43,811 nucleotides of DNA from Methylobacterium variabile (GTDB lineage: Bacteria > Pseudomonadota > Alphaproteobacteria > Rhizobiales > Beijerinckiaceae), in NCBI RefSeq assembly GCF_001043975.1, contig NZ_LABY01000041.1, positions 1 to 43,811 on the forward strand, given 5' to 3'. The translations under genes and the position numbers were made by a program. The notes beneath the pieces were generated by a model. It saw only the letters and a list, made by a program, of their open reading frames with translations, was not told the origin of the DNA and ran no database searches. Below, one piece after another: positions 26,134-36,280 of this stretch. The first letter of the stretch is position 1. The number at the start of each line of letters is the position of its first letter.

Positions 26134-26493
26134 CGTGAATTCCCCCCCGTCGATGGTCGCCGGGCTCGTCCCGGTCTCGATCCGCAGGCTATCCGGTGGC
26201 GGCCCGCTCCAACAGGGCCCGCGACGCCTTCCGCCGGAGTGTTCACGATGCTGCGCGACACCGGGATCGGCATCGGCCGAAAGGCGGGGCCACCCTCCGC
26301 CGAAAGGCGGATGGCGCTACCGATCGCGCCGAACCACCGCCTGTCGGCGCGCCTAGACGCTCAGTTTCCGTGACAAAACAGCGATCTCTATTTGGCAATA
26401 CATAAAATGTAGCTTGCGGACCGCGGGGGCCGCAGCCGATGATCGCCGCCGGGGCGGTCCGGGGACCGTCGCAAGAGCCGTCGGAGGAGAGCG
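26134..26493. promoter_or_regulatory. Divergent region, TRAP protein / multicopper oxidase operon
   Basis: A 360-nt spacer. Two copies of GCCGAAAGGCGG lie at about 26277-26310, the second inside a GAAA-tetraloop hairpin (26296-26311). A distinctly AT-rich block (about 26365-26415) upstream of the oxidase is the likely promoter region: TTTCCG, a 17-nt gap, and CTATTT is one weak fit. The oxidase ATG has GGAGGA as its ribosome binding site. Confidence 0.4.
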
Positions 26494-29400
26494 ATGCTTT
26501 CTCCACGTCCCCACGACAGCCTGACGGTCCGCGCGCGCGGCTCGGGCCCGGCGGCGGGAGGGCAGCCCTCGGCCCTGGCGCGCTGCGTCGCGGCGCTGGC
26601 GCTCCTGATCGGGGGCGGGATCGCCGCCGCGGCCGCCCAAGGAACAGCCCGAGAGACGGACCGAGAGGCCGTCCAGGCGGCCGCCCGGGTTGCGGCCGGC
26701 GATGCCGTTGCGGCGGCGCCCCGCCGGATCGTCCATGCCGACGTCGTCGCGCTCGACCAGCTCATCGTCTACAACCGGTTCGGGTCGTTCAATCCCTACG
26801 GGATGGTGTTCGCCCTGCGCCGGGACGTCTCGGCCCTCGGGCCCGGCACGGCGACGGATGCCGACCAGTGCCGCGACCGGGACGGCACGGAGGCCGGGGA
26901 GGGGGCGCTGACCCCGGGAGCCGTCCGACTGAAGGACTGCAAGCGGGCGCGGCCGCTGACCCTGCGGGCGAATGTCGGCGACATCCTCGAGATCAAGCTC
27001 ACCAACCTGCTCAGGCCGGCGCAGCCGGGCATCTCGGAGACGTGGTGCGGGAACCGCCAGAGCGACGACGGCACGCGGCCCACGCGCCGGGACGAGCGCA
27101 CGGCCTTCGAGGCGCAGTGCCGGGAGGCCGACAGGATCGAGCGGCAGGCGAACGCGGAGGAGCGTGCGGCCGCCGCCGAGGAGCGCCGCGGCGACTGGCC
27201 GGCGACCCGCGGCCTGTCGCTCTCGATTCCCGGCCTCGAGCCGTTGCCGGTCGGCGAGACGGTGCCGGATGCCTGCCTGGGCCTCGCCTCCGTGCCGCCG
27301 GGCCGCTCCTTCGTCTGCCGCTTCCGGCTCGAGCGCGAGGGCACGCACCTCCTCTCAAGCCTGGCCGCGCCCGCGGGCGGGGAGGGTGATGCCGGCTCGG
27401 CCACGCACGGCTTGTTCGGCGCGCTGATCGTCGAGCCGCCGGGCGCGCGGGCCCTGCGCAGCCAGGTCTCGAGCGCCGCCTTCGACAAGGTCTGGCCGGG
27501 CAAGGCAGGGCAGGGCGCGGTCGCGATCCGCCACGCCCGGTCCGGGGCGCCGGACTACGCCGCGGCCTCCGGGGCTCCGGGCTCCCGCGATGCGCGGCCG
27601 GACGCCCATCCGTGCGGCACCGCGCCGGTCCCGGTGCTGGAGGTCGTCCGGCCCTGCCCGGGCCGCGAGACCGTCGACGGCATCGCCTACGCCCGGGCCG
27701 AGCTGGTGCACGGCGACCTCAACGCCGTCATCGTGCCGGATCCCGGCCGCGCCCTGCCGCCGATCAATCCGGCGCTGACGGGCGAGGACCGGCGCACCGC
27801 GATCCGCCTCGACCAGGAGGCCCGCGCGCCGTTCCGCGAGTTCACCGTCGTCTTCCACGACGAGCTGAAGACCTACTACGCCGATCCGCAGCGGGAGCTG
27901 TCGCAGTTCGGGCAGCTTTCCGCCGCCCGCGACGGCTTCGCCATCAACTACGGGTCCTCGGGCGCGGGCGCGATGGTGCTCGCCAACCGCAAGGGCATCG
28001 GCCCCACCGCCAACTGTCCGGAATGCCTCTACGAGGAGTTCTTCCTCGAGAGCTGGGCCAACGGCGACCCGGCGCTGCTCGAGAACTACCCGGACGATCC
28101 CTCGAACGTCCACCACAGCTACCTGAACGACAAGGTCGTCTTCCGGAACCTCCACATCGGCAAGGAGACGCACGTCTTCCACCTGCACAGCCACCAGTGG
28201 TTCGCCGGCAACGACGAGAACCGCGGCGCCTACCTCGACAGCCAGACCATCGCGCCGCAGCAGGGCTTCACCTACCGCATCTACCACGGCGGCCTCGACC
28301 GCTACCGCGACGAGCGCGCACCCGCCGGCGCCCGGGGCTGGTGGGAGGCCGCGAAGGGCTCCGGCAACCGCAACCGGACGGTCGGCGACGCCATCTTCCA
28401 CTGCCACCTCTACCCGCACTTCGCGCAGGGCATGTGGGCCCTGTGGCGCGTCCACGACGTCATGGAGGACGGCACCCGCGTGCTCCCCGACGGGCAGAAG
28501 CAGCCCGGCCTGTCGGTCCTCCCCAACACGGCGCGGACCGAGCGGCGGGAGGGCTCCGTCGCCCTCAGGGGCGGCCAGTGGCTCGGCACCGGCAAGGACC
28601 GGGGCACGCCGGTCCCGGGCGTCGTGCCGGTCCCGGGCGAGGCGGCGCCGCTCCTCCCGGTCTACACGGCTCCCGAGACCGTGGCCGAGGCCGCCGACGG
28701 GATGCCCGGCTACCCGTTCTTCATCGCCGGCGAGCCCGGGCACCGCGCGCCGCAGCCGCCCCTCGACATGGCGCGCGACCTCGCGGAGGGCGCGGAGGGG
28801 CGCCTCCTCGACGGCGGCCTGCCGCGCCACGTGATCACCGGCGGCCTCTCCCTGCCGTCGGTGCTGACCGCGGCCGAGAAGCAGGCGGCCCGGTCCGACC
28901 CCTCGGTCCTCGCCGGGCTCGCCCCGACCCTGGTGCCGCGGATGCTGGCGCTCGGCGACGCGACCTCGGACTACGAGCGGCTCGACCTCAAGGTCCTGCC
29001 CCATGCCGGGACGCGGCTCGAGCAGAACGCCATGGGCTTCCACCATGACGGCAAGCGCCCGGGCGGCGGCGCGCTGCCCCTGCGCAATGCGGCCGGCGAC
29101 CCGGTCGGGCCGCAGACCCTCGGCAGCTACCCGTCGTTGCGCCTGCCGCCGCTCGGCGGCGCGGCGCGGCTCGACCCGGCGGGCTTCGCCGTGAACGGTG
29201 CGCCGCCCGTCCCGGGTGCGCCCTACGCCGACCCGTGCGGGGCCGCCTCCACCCTGGCCGCCAGCCCGTTCCGGCGCTTCGTCGGGTTTCGCGCCGGCGC
29301 GGCCGAGCGCGACCGGTTCGAGGACGCGGTCCTGACGCGCAAAGCCGACCCGGCGGTCGCGGGGGACGGCCTGCTGCGGGCCCTGCGCGGCAACCTCGAC

Positions 29401-32400
29401 TTCGTGCCTGATCCGGGCCTGCTGGGCTTTCGCCGCTACGACGTCTCGGCGATCCAGTTCGACATGACGGTCAACCGCGCCGGCTGGCACGACCCCCAGG
29501 CCCGCATCGCCGTCCTCACCGCAGAGGCAGACGCCTGGAAGGAGTCGCGCAGCGCCCGGGCCGAGCCGTTCTTCTTCCGCGGCTTCTCCGGCGAGTGCAT
29601 CGAGCTGCGGCACACCAACGAGTTGCCCAAGGACCTCGAGCTCGACGATTTCCAGCTCCGGGTGCCGACCGACACGATCGGCCAGCACATCCACCTGGTG
29701 AAGTTCGACGTCACCTCCGCCGACGGCTCGGGCAACGGCTTCAACTACGAGGACGGCACCTTCGCGCCCGACGAGATCCTGGCGCGGATCTGCGCCGCCC
29801 GGAAGCCGGAGGGCAGCATCGCCGGCGAGGCCGCCGGGGTCGCCCCGCGCGGGTCCGAATGCGCCGACCTCGCCGCCGCCAAGGCCGCCCTGGAGGACGC
29901 GGTGGCGCGGAACGACGCCGGCGCGATGGCCGAGGCGCGCCGGCAGTTGCGGGCGGCGCAGCTCTGGTGGCGCAAGGGCGCGGGGAACCGCCGGACCTAC
30001 TTCCAGACCACGGTGCAGCGCTGGTTCGCCGACCCGATCCTGTCCAACACCGGCGACGGCAAGGCGGCCGACCGGACGCTCCGGACCGTGTTCACGCACG
30101 ACCATTTCGGGCCGAGCAACATCCAGCAGCACGGCTACTACGCGGCGCTGCTGATCGAGCCCAACACCCACGGCGTCGAGCGCTACGCCGGCCCCGAGCA
30201 GGCCCGCGCCGACATGCCGGACCGGGTGCCGCCGCCCGAATGGCCGGCGGCGGGCGAGCCGGTGACGCCACGCCTCATCGAGGGCGGCCGCGGCCTCGTC
30301 GGCGCCCGCGCGGTCGTCGAGGCCGTCACCGACCGGAACCGGGTGGGCGACCCGATCCACCCCAACACCCGCGAGTTCGCCCTCGCGATCGCGGATTTCG
30401 CCCTGCTCTACGACGGCGCCAAGCAGCCGCCGCAGGATTTCGACGCCGAGAGCGCCGCCGCGCAGCGGACGCCGAAGGGAATGGCGCGGCTCGTCGCCGA
30501 GGCTCGCTGCGAGGTCAAGGACCTCGCCGACGCCGCACGGCAGGATCCCGACATCGAGCCGGGCGAGAGCATCCCGGCGCGGCGGGCCGGGCTCTGCGTG
30601 ACCGCCGCCGGCCAGATCCCGGTCGACGAGCCGGCGAGCGCCGCCGAGGACGCCGCGCGCAAGCCGGAGCACGCCGGCCAGGTGACCGCCCTCGCGACGC
30701 ACGCCGCCGCGTGGCGCGAGGCCCATGGCCGGCCGGTCGCAGCCCCGCCGCGCCCGGAATCCTTCAGCCAGAAGCACCACGACCCCTACCTGGTGAACTA
30801 CCGCAACGAACCGGTGCCCCTCAGGGTCGGCGCCCGGGACGCGAGCGGAGACAAGTTCGCCTTCGCCGACAATCCGTGCTCCCTCGCCGGGTCTGGCGGC
30901 GTCGGGCCCGCGGGCGAGAACGAGGCGGGCCGGCAGCACCAGCGGAACCACGACGACGTCCGCGCCCAGCGCCGGGGCGAGGCGGGCGACCTCGCCAACG
31001 TCTTCCGCAGCGCCTGGACGCGCCGGGACGCGGCCCGGGACCGGGAGACGACGGAGGGCCACGGCGATCCGTGCACGCCCGTCATCGAGGCCTATGCCCG
31101 CGAGCGCCTCCTGCTGCGCATGGTCCAGGGCGCGCAGGAGGTGCAGCACACCTTCCATATCGAGGGCGTCGCCTTCCGGCGCAACGCCGACCAAGCCTAC
31201 CCGACGGCCCGCGCGCATCTCGGCCGCCTCGCCACGGCCCTGCGCCCCCGCAACGAGCATTGCCACGACGACCGGGACGCCCGCGACGGACGCCCGCGCG
31301 ACCTCACGGGCCTCGTCGACCGGACCGGGCCCGCCGCCGGCTTCTGGACGACGTTCGAGCGCCTGATCGGCGGCTGCGACAACCTGCTCGGCGTCACCTC
31401 GGCCCAGGAGATCGGACTCTCGGAGCATTTCGAGATCGGCGGGCGCCTCAGCGCGACCGCCCCCGGCTACGCCGACCTGCCGGGCACCGGCCTCGCCGCC
31501 CGGCGGCCGGGCGACGGCGGCCCCCGCGGTGCCGCGGTCGCCGCCACCGCCTCGTATGCCGACAGCTCGGGGCGCCTGCGCGCGCCACGCGCCGCCCTGG
31601 GCGACGCTCCGCCCGGGCGGCCCTGGGCGGGCGACAGGCTGCGCAACCAGTCGGTGACCGGACCGAGCCTGAACCTCGACACCTTCCGCAAGCAGATCGA
31701 CCTCGAGAAGGCCGGCCTCAAGGAGCGCGACCTGCGGCAGGCCCTCGACTACATGTACAGTTTCGGCTCCGCGGACGCGATCTGGAACGGGGCCTGGGGC
31801 CTCGTGCGCATCTACGACCGGCCCGGCTCCTTCGACCTCGCCCGCTGCCTGCGCGACCCGACCGCGAGGGACTGCCTCACCGGGGACCGGCCGGCCGCCC
31901 GCGAGCGGTTCCGGCCCGTCCGCACGGACGGCGTCGCGGCGAGGCCCGATGCGCCGGCCCTGGAATCCGCCGCCCCGGAGGAGGACGAGGCCCCGCCCCG
32001 GGTGGCAACGGCCCAGGCCCTCGTCTGCCCGGCGGGCGCGCAGACGGTCGAGACGATCATGGTGGCGGTCCGGGCCGACGAGATCCTCGACGGCCCGATC
32101 CGCGGTCTTCCCTACGACGGGCGGACCGGCCTCTCCGATCCCGACGGTCTGATGATCGTGTCGCTGCCGTTCGACGACCTGCGGCGGATCGTGCCGCCGG
32201 ATCCCGCGACCGGTCCCCGCGAGGTCCGGACGTTCTACGACGTCCTCCAGGCCCAGGCGCTGCCGCGGCGCGAGGACATCGTCGCCATGCTCAAGCAACG
32301 CTACGCCGGCGTCGACCGGCCCGAGCCCTACGTGCTGCGGGTCAATGCCGGCGATTGCGTCAGCGCGGTGATGATCAACGCGCTGCAGCAGGGCAGCGGC

Positions 32401-33873
32401 ACTGCCCCGGTCGGGATGCGCGACCTGCCGGGCGACGCGCTGATGCCGAAGATCGTGCCGCTCAACACCGATCCGCACCAGCTCGGAGGGAGCGGCCGCG
32501 ACCTATGGCCGTCGACCCGCGTCACCTTCACCCTGCCGGCCGCCGTGACCTCCCCGCGCAACGGCGTGCCGTTCCCGTTCGGGGTCAACCAGACGTCTCC
32601 GCTCCTCACCGAGGCGGAGGCGCGGGAGCTCGAGCGGTCGGATCCGGCACCGTGCAGCCTCGGCGCGGGCCGGTGCCTGCCCGACCGTTCGTGGACCACG
32701 GTCACGTTCTACGCCGGCGCGCTGAGCGTGGATGCCCGCGCCCTGCAGCGGCTCCTGCCCTGGCAGCTTCCCGCCGACAGCAGGCTCTCCGCGATCCGGA
32801 TCGAGACCAGGCCCCGGGCCGGCTGCGGGCCCGACCGCGTCGAGTTCGCCTTCCTGACGGTGCTGCTCTGCGCCGCGAACGGACGGACGGCCCTCGACTT
32901 CTCGGCCACGGCCACGGGCTCGGAGGCGGACAACGCCGACGAGGTCGCGAAGCGGCTCGCCGACTACCTGGGCGAACGCCAGGGCGAGTTCCTGTCCGCC
33001 ATTCCGTACGCGGCCGGCGCGCTGCCGATCCGCGTGGCAGGCGACCTGATCGGCCACGCGTCCCACGGCCTGTCGGGCATGCTGATCGTCGAGCCACAAG
33101 GGGCGACCTATCCGGGCCGCCCGGAGGGGAGCGACCCGATCCACGTCGTCTCCCGGACCCGGAGCCAGGGCGGCGAGCCGATCCGCGTCGCCCCGCTCAG
33201 GCTCTGCCCGCCCGGGGCGGCGGACCGCGGCGGGGCCTGCCCGGTGCGCATCCCGGAGGCGGCGATCCGCGAGCACGCGCTGATGGTCCAGGACGGGCTG
33301 AACCTCTGGAGCCGCCGCTGGGCGGGACCGGGGCCGAGACCCGTGCCGGTCACGGTCGACGGCCATCCCGGGCACCCGCTGCCGAACTGCCCCGTCTGCG
33401 ACGATTCCTACGATCTCGGCGAGAAGGGCGTGAGCTACCGCACGGCGCCCTTCGCCCGGCGCCTCGGTGGCGCCCTCGGCCTGCGGACCTATCCGGACGA
33501 CCGCACGAACCTCAACGCGGTGGTGTTCCCCCGCACCTTCTTCTCGCCGACCCACGCCCCGGTCCCGACCCCGACCCTCGACGCGCGGGCCGGCGAGGAG
33601 ATGATGATCCGCCTCGCGCACCCCGCCGGCCGCGCCCGCCACCGCGCCTTCGTGACCCTCGGCGCGTCCTACGACGACCTGCTGCCGGGCTTCGGCACCG
33701 GGCATTCCGGCCACCTCGCGCCGGGCAAGGCCTTCACGGCCTCGCTCTGCGCCTCTCGGCAGCCCGGCACGTACCTCTACCGCGACGGGCCGCAGGCGAT
33801 CTTCGCGGCCGGCGCCTGGGGGCACGTCGCCGTGACCCCCGCCGCCGCGGACGCGCCGTCGTGCCGGCCGTGA
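26494..33873 (+). CDS. Giant MnxG-like multicopper oxidase
   Basis: 2459-residue exported protein (signal segment about 28-50). Copper motifs are intact: His560/563/565/567 in HVFHLHSHQW; His636-Cys637-His638, His642 and Met647 in HCHLYPHFAQGM (type 1 and trinuclear ligands); His1065/1067 in GQHIHLVKFD; His1202/1204 in FTHDHFGPS, followed by QQHGYY. In laccases the two HxH motifs come first; here they come last, so the order is permuted. The NCPEC, FEEFF-like, DDPSNVHHSYLND and PTDTIGQHIH stretches resemble the MnxG-like manganese oxidase group. Degenerate copies of the motifs occur at 1552-1558, 1755-1769 and 2188-2196. Mn(II) or another metal is the probable substrate, by inference. The next gene overlaps by 4 nt. 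Confidence 0.9.
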   Translation: MLSPRPHDSLTVRARGSGPAAGGQPSALARCVAALALLIGGGIAAAAAQGTARETDREAVQAAARVAAGDAVAAAPRRIVHADVVALDQLIVYNRFGSFNPYGMVFALRRDVSALGPGTATDADQCRDRDGTEAGEGALTPGAVRLKDCKRARPLTLRANVGDILEIKLTNLLRPAQPGISETWCGNRQSDDGTRPTRRDERTAFEAQCREADRIERQANAEERAAAAEERRGDWPATRGLSLSIPGLEPLPVGETVPDACLGLASVPPGRSFVCRFRLEREGTHLLSSLAAPAGGEGDAGSATHGLFGALIVEPPGARALRSQVSSAAFDKVWPGKAGQGAVAIRHARSGAPDYAAASGAPGSRDARPDAHPCGTAPVPVLEVVRPCPGRETVDGIAYARAELVHGDLNAVIVPDPGRALPPINPALTGEDRRTAIRLDQEARAPFREFTVVFHDELKTYYADPQRELSQFGQLSAARDGFAINYGSSGAGAMVLANRKGIGPTANCPECLYEEFFLESWANGDPALLENYPDDPSNVHHSYLNDKVVFRNLHIGKETHVFHLHSHQWFAGNDENRGAYLDSQTIAPQQGFTYRIYHGGLDRYRDERAPAGARGWWEAAKGSGNRNRTVGDAIFHCHLYPHFAQGMWALWRVHDVMEDGTRVLPDGQKQPGLSVLPNTARTERREGSVALRGGQWLGTGKDRGTPVPGVVPVPGEAAPLLPVYTAPETVAEAADGMPGYPFFIAGEPGHRAPQPPLDMARDLAEGAEGRLLDGGLPRHVITGGLSLPSVLTAAEKQAARSDPSVLAGLAPTLVPRMLALGDATSDYERLDLKVLPHAGTRLEQNAMGFHHDGKRPGGGALPLRNAAGDPVGPQTLGSYPSLRLPPLGGAARLDPAGFAVNGAPPVPGAPYADPCGAASTLAASPFRRFVGFRAGAAERDRFEDAVLTRKADPAVAGDGLLRALRGNLDFVPDPGLLGFRRYDVSAIQFDMTVNRAGWHDPQARIAVLTAEADAWKESRSARAEPFFFRGFSGECIELRHTNELPKDLELDDFQLRVPTDTIGQHIHLVKFDVTSADGSGNGFNYEDGTFAPDEILARICAARKPEGSIAGEAAGVAPRGSECADLAAAKAALEDAVARNDAGAMAEARRQLRAAQLWWRKGAGNRRTYFQTTVQRWFADPILSNTGDGKAADRTLRTVFTHDHFGPSNIQQHGYYAALLIEPNTHGVERYAGPEQARADMPDRVPPPEWPAAGEPVTPRLIEGGRGLVGARAVVEAVTDRNRVGDPIHPNTREFALAIADFALLYDGAKQPPQDFDAESAAAQRTPKGMARLVAEARCEVKDLADAARQDPDIEPGESIPARRAGLCVTAAGQIPVDEPASAAEDAARKPEHAGQVTALATHAAAWREAHGRPVAAPPRPESFSQKHHDPYLVNYRNEPVPLRVGARDASGDKFAFADNPCSLAGSGGVGPAGENEAGRQHQRNHDDVRAQRRGEAGDLANVFRSAWTRRDAARDRETTEGHGDPCTPVIEAYARERLLLRMVQGAQEVQHTFHIEGVAFRRNADQAYPTARAHLGRLATALRPRNEHCHDDRDARDGRPRDLTGLVDRTGPAAGFWTTFERLIGGCDNLLGVTSAQEIGLSEHFEIGGRLSATAPGYADLPGTGLAARRPGDGGPRGAAVAATASYADSSGRLRAPRAALGDAPPGRPWAGDRLRNQSVTGPSLNLDTFRKQIDLEKAGLKERDLRQALDYMYSFGSADAIWNGAWGLVRIYDRPGSFDLARCLRDPTARDCLTGDRPAARERFRPVRTDGVAARPDAPALESAAPEEDEAPPRVATAQALVCPAGAQTVETIMVAVRADEILDGPIRGLPYDGRTGLSDPDGLMIVSLPFDDLRRIVPPDPATGPREVRTFYDVLQAQALPRREDIVAMLKQRYAGVDRPEPYVLRVNAGDCVSAVMINALQQGSGTAPVGMRDLPGDALMPKIVPLNTDPHQLGGSGRDLWPSTRVTFTLPAAVTSPRNGVPFPFGVNQTSPLLTEAEARELERSDPAPCSLGAGRCLPDRSWTTVTFYAGALSVDARALQRLLPWQLPADSRLSAIRIETRPRAGCGPDRVEFAFLTVLLCAANGRTALDFSATATGSEADNADEVAKRLADYLGERQGEFLSAIPYAAGALPIRVAGDLIGHASHGLSGMLIVEPQGATYPGRPEGSDPIHVVSRTRSQGGEPIRVAPLRLCPPGAADRGGACPVRIPEAAIREHALMVQDGLNLWSRRWAGPGPRPVPVTVDGHPGHPLPNCPVCDDSYDLGEKGVSYRTAPFARRLGGALGLRTYPDDRTNLNAVVFPRTFFSPTHAPVPTPTLDARAGEEMMIRLAHPAGRARHRAFVTLGASYDDLLPGFGTGHSGHLAPGKAFTASLCASRQPGTYLYRDGPQAIFAAGAWGHVAVTPAAADAPSCRP

Positions 33874-35693
33874 GCCGGATCGCCCCGGCGCTCCTCCTCG
33901 GCGGCCTCGCGGCCGCCGGGTGGGACCGGGCGGCCCGCGACGCGGACGGGGGCCCGGCGGCCTTCGGCAGCGCCGGCCTCGCGGTCGCGGCGAGCCTCGC
34001 CGACCTCGACGGAACCGATCTCGCCGAGGCGCCAGTCGAGGCGCCGTTCCGGATCCGCCTCGACTTCCGCGATGCCGCGGGCGCCGCCGCGCGGGTCACC
34101 GGCCCGGTCGCCTGGCTGCGGCCCCTCGGCCCGAACGCCTCGACCTGCCAGGACTCGGCCCGGGCCGCGCGGGTGACCGGGCGCCTCTCCGGCGACGACG
34201 TGCCCCTGGCGGGGCTCTCCCTCGTCACCCTCGACGCGGCCGACCGCGTCGCCATCGTCGATCCGCACCGCCCGGCCGCGGCGCGAATCGTGGCGGGGAT
34301 CGTGCCGATGGGCGGCCGGCCGGGAGGCTTCGTGGTCCATCCGGGCCGCGGCGAGCTGGTCTACGGCCGGCCCGACCGGGGCGACGTGGTGACGGTGCCG
34401 CTGCCCTTCGGCCGCCCCGCCGTCCTCGCCGCCGGGCTCGCCGGGCCGCACGGGCTCCTGGCGGCGCCGGACGGACGGCTCTGGGCGGCCGAGGACGCGC
34501 ATGTCCGGCTCCTCGACCGGGGCGGCGCCACGCTCCTGCGCCTGCCCCTGGCGGGCCCGGTCGTCCTGCACGAGGCGGGTCCCGGCCGCCTCCTCGCGGC
34601 GGGGCGGAACGGCTCCGGCCTGATGCTCGACCGTGGCACCGGCCAGGTGGTGGCGCGGTTCGCGCCCGGCCGCCTCGCGCCCGTCGCCGCGGCGACGCCC
34701 GACGCCGCGCTCACGGTCCGGCAGGAGCGCCTCGTCCGCGTCTACGCCGATTCCCCCGACCGGGACGACGACCTCGACGCTCCCGGCGCGCCGGTGGCGA
34801 TCCGCGCCGACGAGGCGGGCCGCTGGGCGGTCGTCCTGTCCCGGCATGAATCCGGCGCACTCGAGCTCTCCGTCCTCGACCTCACCCTCGGGCGGCGCGT
34901 CCACGGCTTCTCGGCGCCGGAGCCCTTCGACGAGGCGGTGATCCTCGGCGCCGCGATCTTCCTCACCTGGCCGAGCCGCCCGGTCGTCACGGTCGTCGAC
35001 CTCGCGGCGCTCCGGGACGGGGACGCGGCCGTCCGCGACGTGCGCCTTAACGGCCCGGCCGGGCCAGACCCGGGGCCACGCCGCGGCCCGATGATGGCGC
35101 CGCTCACGCCGCTCTCGGCGGTGGCGGTGATTCGGCCCGGCGGCCGCATCCTGCACACGGTGCTGGCGGGCGGCGGCCTGTCCTCCGCCCCCGCCCAGGC
35201 GATCGCCCTGAAGGGCGATGCGCCGGTCGCCCTCGCCGCCTATCCGCGCTCGCTCGTCTCCCGGGGCGAGGGCCGCTTCGAGGCGACGGCGCGGTTGCCG
35301 CGGGGCGGCCGGTGGGAGCTCGTCACCACGACGGGGATCGGCGGCACGACGGCCTGCCTGCCGATTCCCGTCCGGGCCGTGGAGGAGCCGCCGCCGGCGC
35401 CGCGGCTCGAGGCCGAGGTCGACGCCCGGGCGGCCGGGAGCGTGACCCTGGCGATCCGCCTGCGCGACGGGCCCGCCGCCCGGCCCGGCGCCGCCCTGAG
35501 GGTCCGGCTGACCGCCCTCGACGGCAGCGACGTCCGCGACGTCGCGGCGGACCCGCGGGGCGACGGCTTCGTGACGCCGCCGTTCCGGGCCGCGCCGGCA
35601 CTCTACGCGATCAGCCTCGCGGACGGTTCCTCGCGGCGCCCCGAACCGGCCGTCGTCGACCTGCGCCCGGACGCGCCGGAGGCCCCGCGATGA
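33870..35693 (+). CDS. Beta-propeller-like periplasmic protein of the oxidase operon
   Basis: 607 residues (GTG start overlapping the oxidase stop as GTGA; an in-frame GTG at 33861 is possible). It has a short N-terminal hydrophobic segment. Then repeated strands of the YncE/cytochrome-d1-like propeller type run over about 100-420: LVTLDAADRVAIVDPHR, GGFVVHPGRGELVY, PHGLLAAPDGRLWAAED, LSVLDLTLGRRVHGF and VVTVVDLAAL. The last 120 residues look like an immunoglobulin-like beta domain (VTLAIRLRDG, LRVRLTALDG). No heme motif is seen. The role is unknown: electron transfer, metal handling or complex assembly with the oxidase is inferred from the operon only. Confidence 0.72.
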   Translation: MSRIAPALLLGGLAAAGWDRAARDADGGPAAFGSAGLAVAASLADLDGTDLAEAPVEAPFRIRLDFRDAAGAAARVTGPVAWLRPLGPNASTCQDSARAARVTGRLSGDDVPLAGLSLVTLDAADRVAIVDPHRPAAARIVAGIVPMGGRPGGFVVHPGRGELVYGRPDRGDVVTVPLPFGRPAVLAAGLAGPHGLLAAPDGRLWAAEDAHVRLLDRGGATLLRLPLAGPVVLHEAGPGRLLAAGRNGSGLMLDRGTGQVVARFAPGRLAPVAAATPDAALTVRQERLVRVYADSPDRDDDLDAPGAPVAIRADEAGRWAVVLSRHESGALELSVLDLTLGRRVHGFSAPEPFDEAVILGAAIFLTWPSRPVVTVVDLAALRDGDAAVRDVRLNGPAGPDPGPRRGPMMAPLTPLSAVAVIRPGGRILHTVLAGGGLSSAPAQAIALKGDAPVALAAYPRSLVSRGEGRFEATARLPRGGRWELVTTTGIGGTTACLPIPVRAVEEPPPAPRLEAEVDARAAGSVTLAIRLRDGPAARPGAALRVRLTALDGSDVRDVAADPRGDGFVTPPFRAAPALYAISLADGSSRRPEPAVVDLRPDAPEAPR

Positions 35694-36280
35694 GGCGGCG
35701 TCCGGCCCGTAGCCGGACCGGCGCGCCCGCGCTGGCGCTGGCCGTCCTCGTCGCCCTGGCGCCGACGGCGCGGCCGGCCTCGGTGGTGGCGCCCGCCCGG
35801 GCGCCGGAGCCGGTCGTGCTCGACGCGGAGCTGCGCGGGACGGACGGCCGCCCGGTCCGCTTCCGGCGCGACGTGCTCGGCCAGGGCGTCACCCTCGTGT
35901 CGTTCACCTTCATCGGCTGCCGGGTCCAGTGCCCGATCTCCGACCTCCAGGTCACCCAGGTCGAGGACGGGCTCGCCGCGAAGGGCCGCGGCGACGTCCG
36001 CCTCGTGACCCTCACCCTCGATCCCGACAACCGGCCCGAGGACCTGCGGCGGCACGCGGAGCAATTCGCGCCCGGAGCCTCGCGCCGCTTCCTCACCGGG
36101 AGCTTCGCGGAGCTGATCCCGCTGCTCGACGGGCTCGGGATGCAGTTCGGCTCCGTGTCGGACCACGCCTTCTTCTTCCTCCTGTTCGACCGCCGGGGAC
36201 GCTTCGTCGCCCGGATCGACGGCACCGATGCGACGCCGGAGCGGCTGATCGCGGCGCTCCTGGCGATCCCGGACCGATGA
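35690..36280 (+). CDS. SCO1/SenC-family copper chaperone
   Basis: 196 residues with an N-terminal signal or anchor (about 13-30). The thioredoxin-like fold carries the SCO copper site: Cys77 and Cys81 in GCRVQCP and His159 in SDHAFFF. Other typical parts are VTLVSFTFIG, LVTLTLDPDNRPEDL and the C-terminal DRRGRFVARIDG. SCO proteins deliver copper to, or reduce cysteines of, copper enzymes; here the likely client is the giant oxidase. ATGA overlaps join it to both neighbours (35690-35693 and 36277-36280), which indicates translational coupling. Confidence 0.93.
   Translation: MRRRPARSRTGAPALALAVLVALAPTARPASVVAPARAPEPVVLDAELRGTDGRPVRFRRDVLGQGVTLVSFTFIGCRVQCPISDLQVTQVEDGLAAKGRGDVRLVTLTLDPDNRPEDLRRHAEQFAPGASRRFLTGSFAELIPLLDGLGMQFGSVSDHAFFFLLFDRRGRFVARIDGTDATPERLIAALLAIPDR

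Noticed and set aside
27355..32478. 1707-residue open frame antisense to the multicopper oxidase
   Set aside because: A codon-position shadow in GC-rich DNA: Arg/Ala/Gly/Val-rich, with no family motifs, opposite a gene with intact copper sites.
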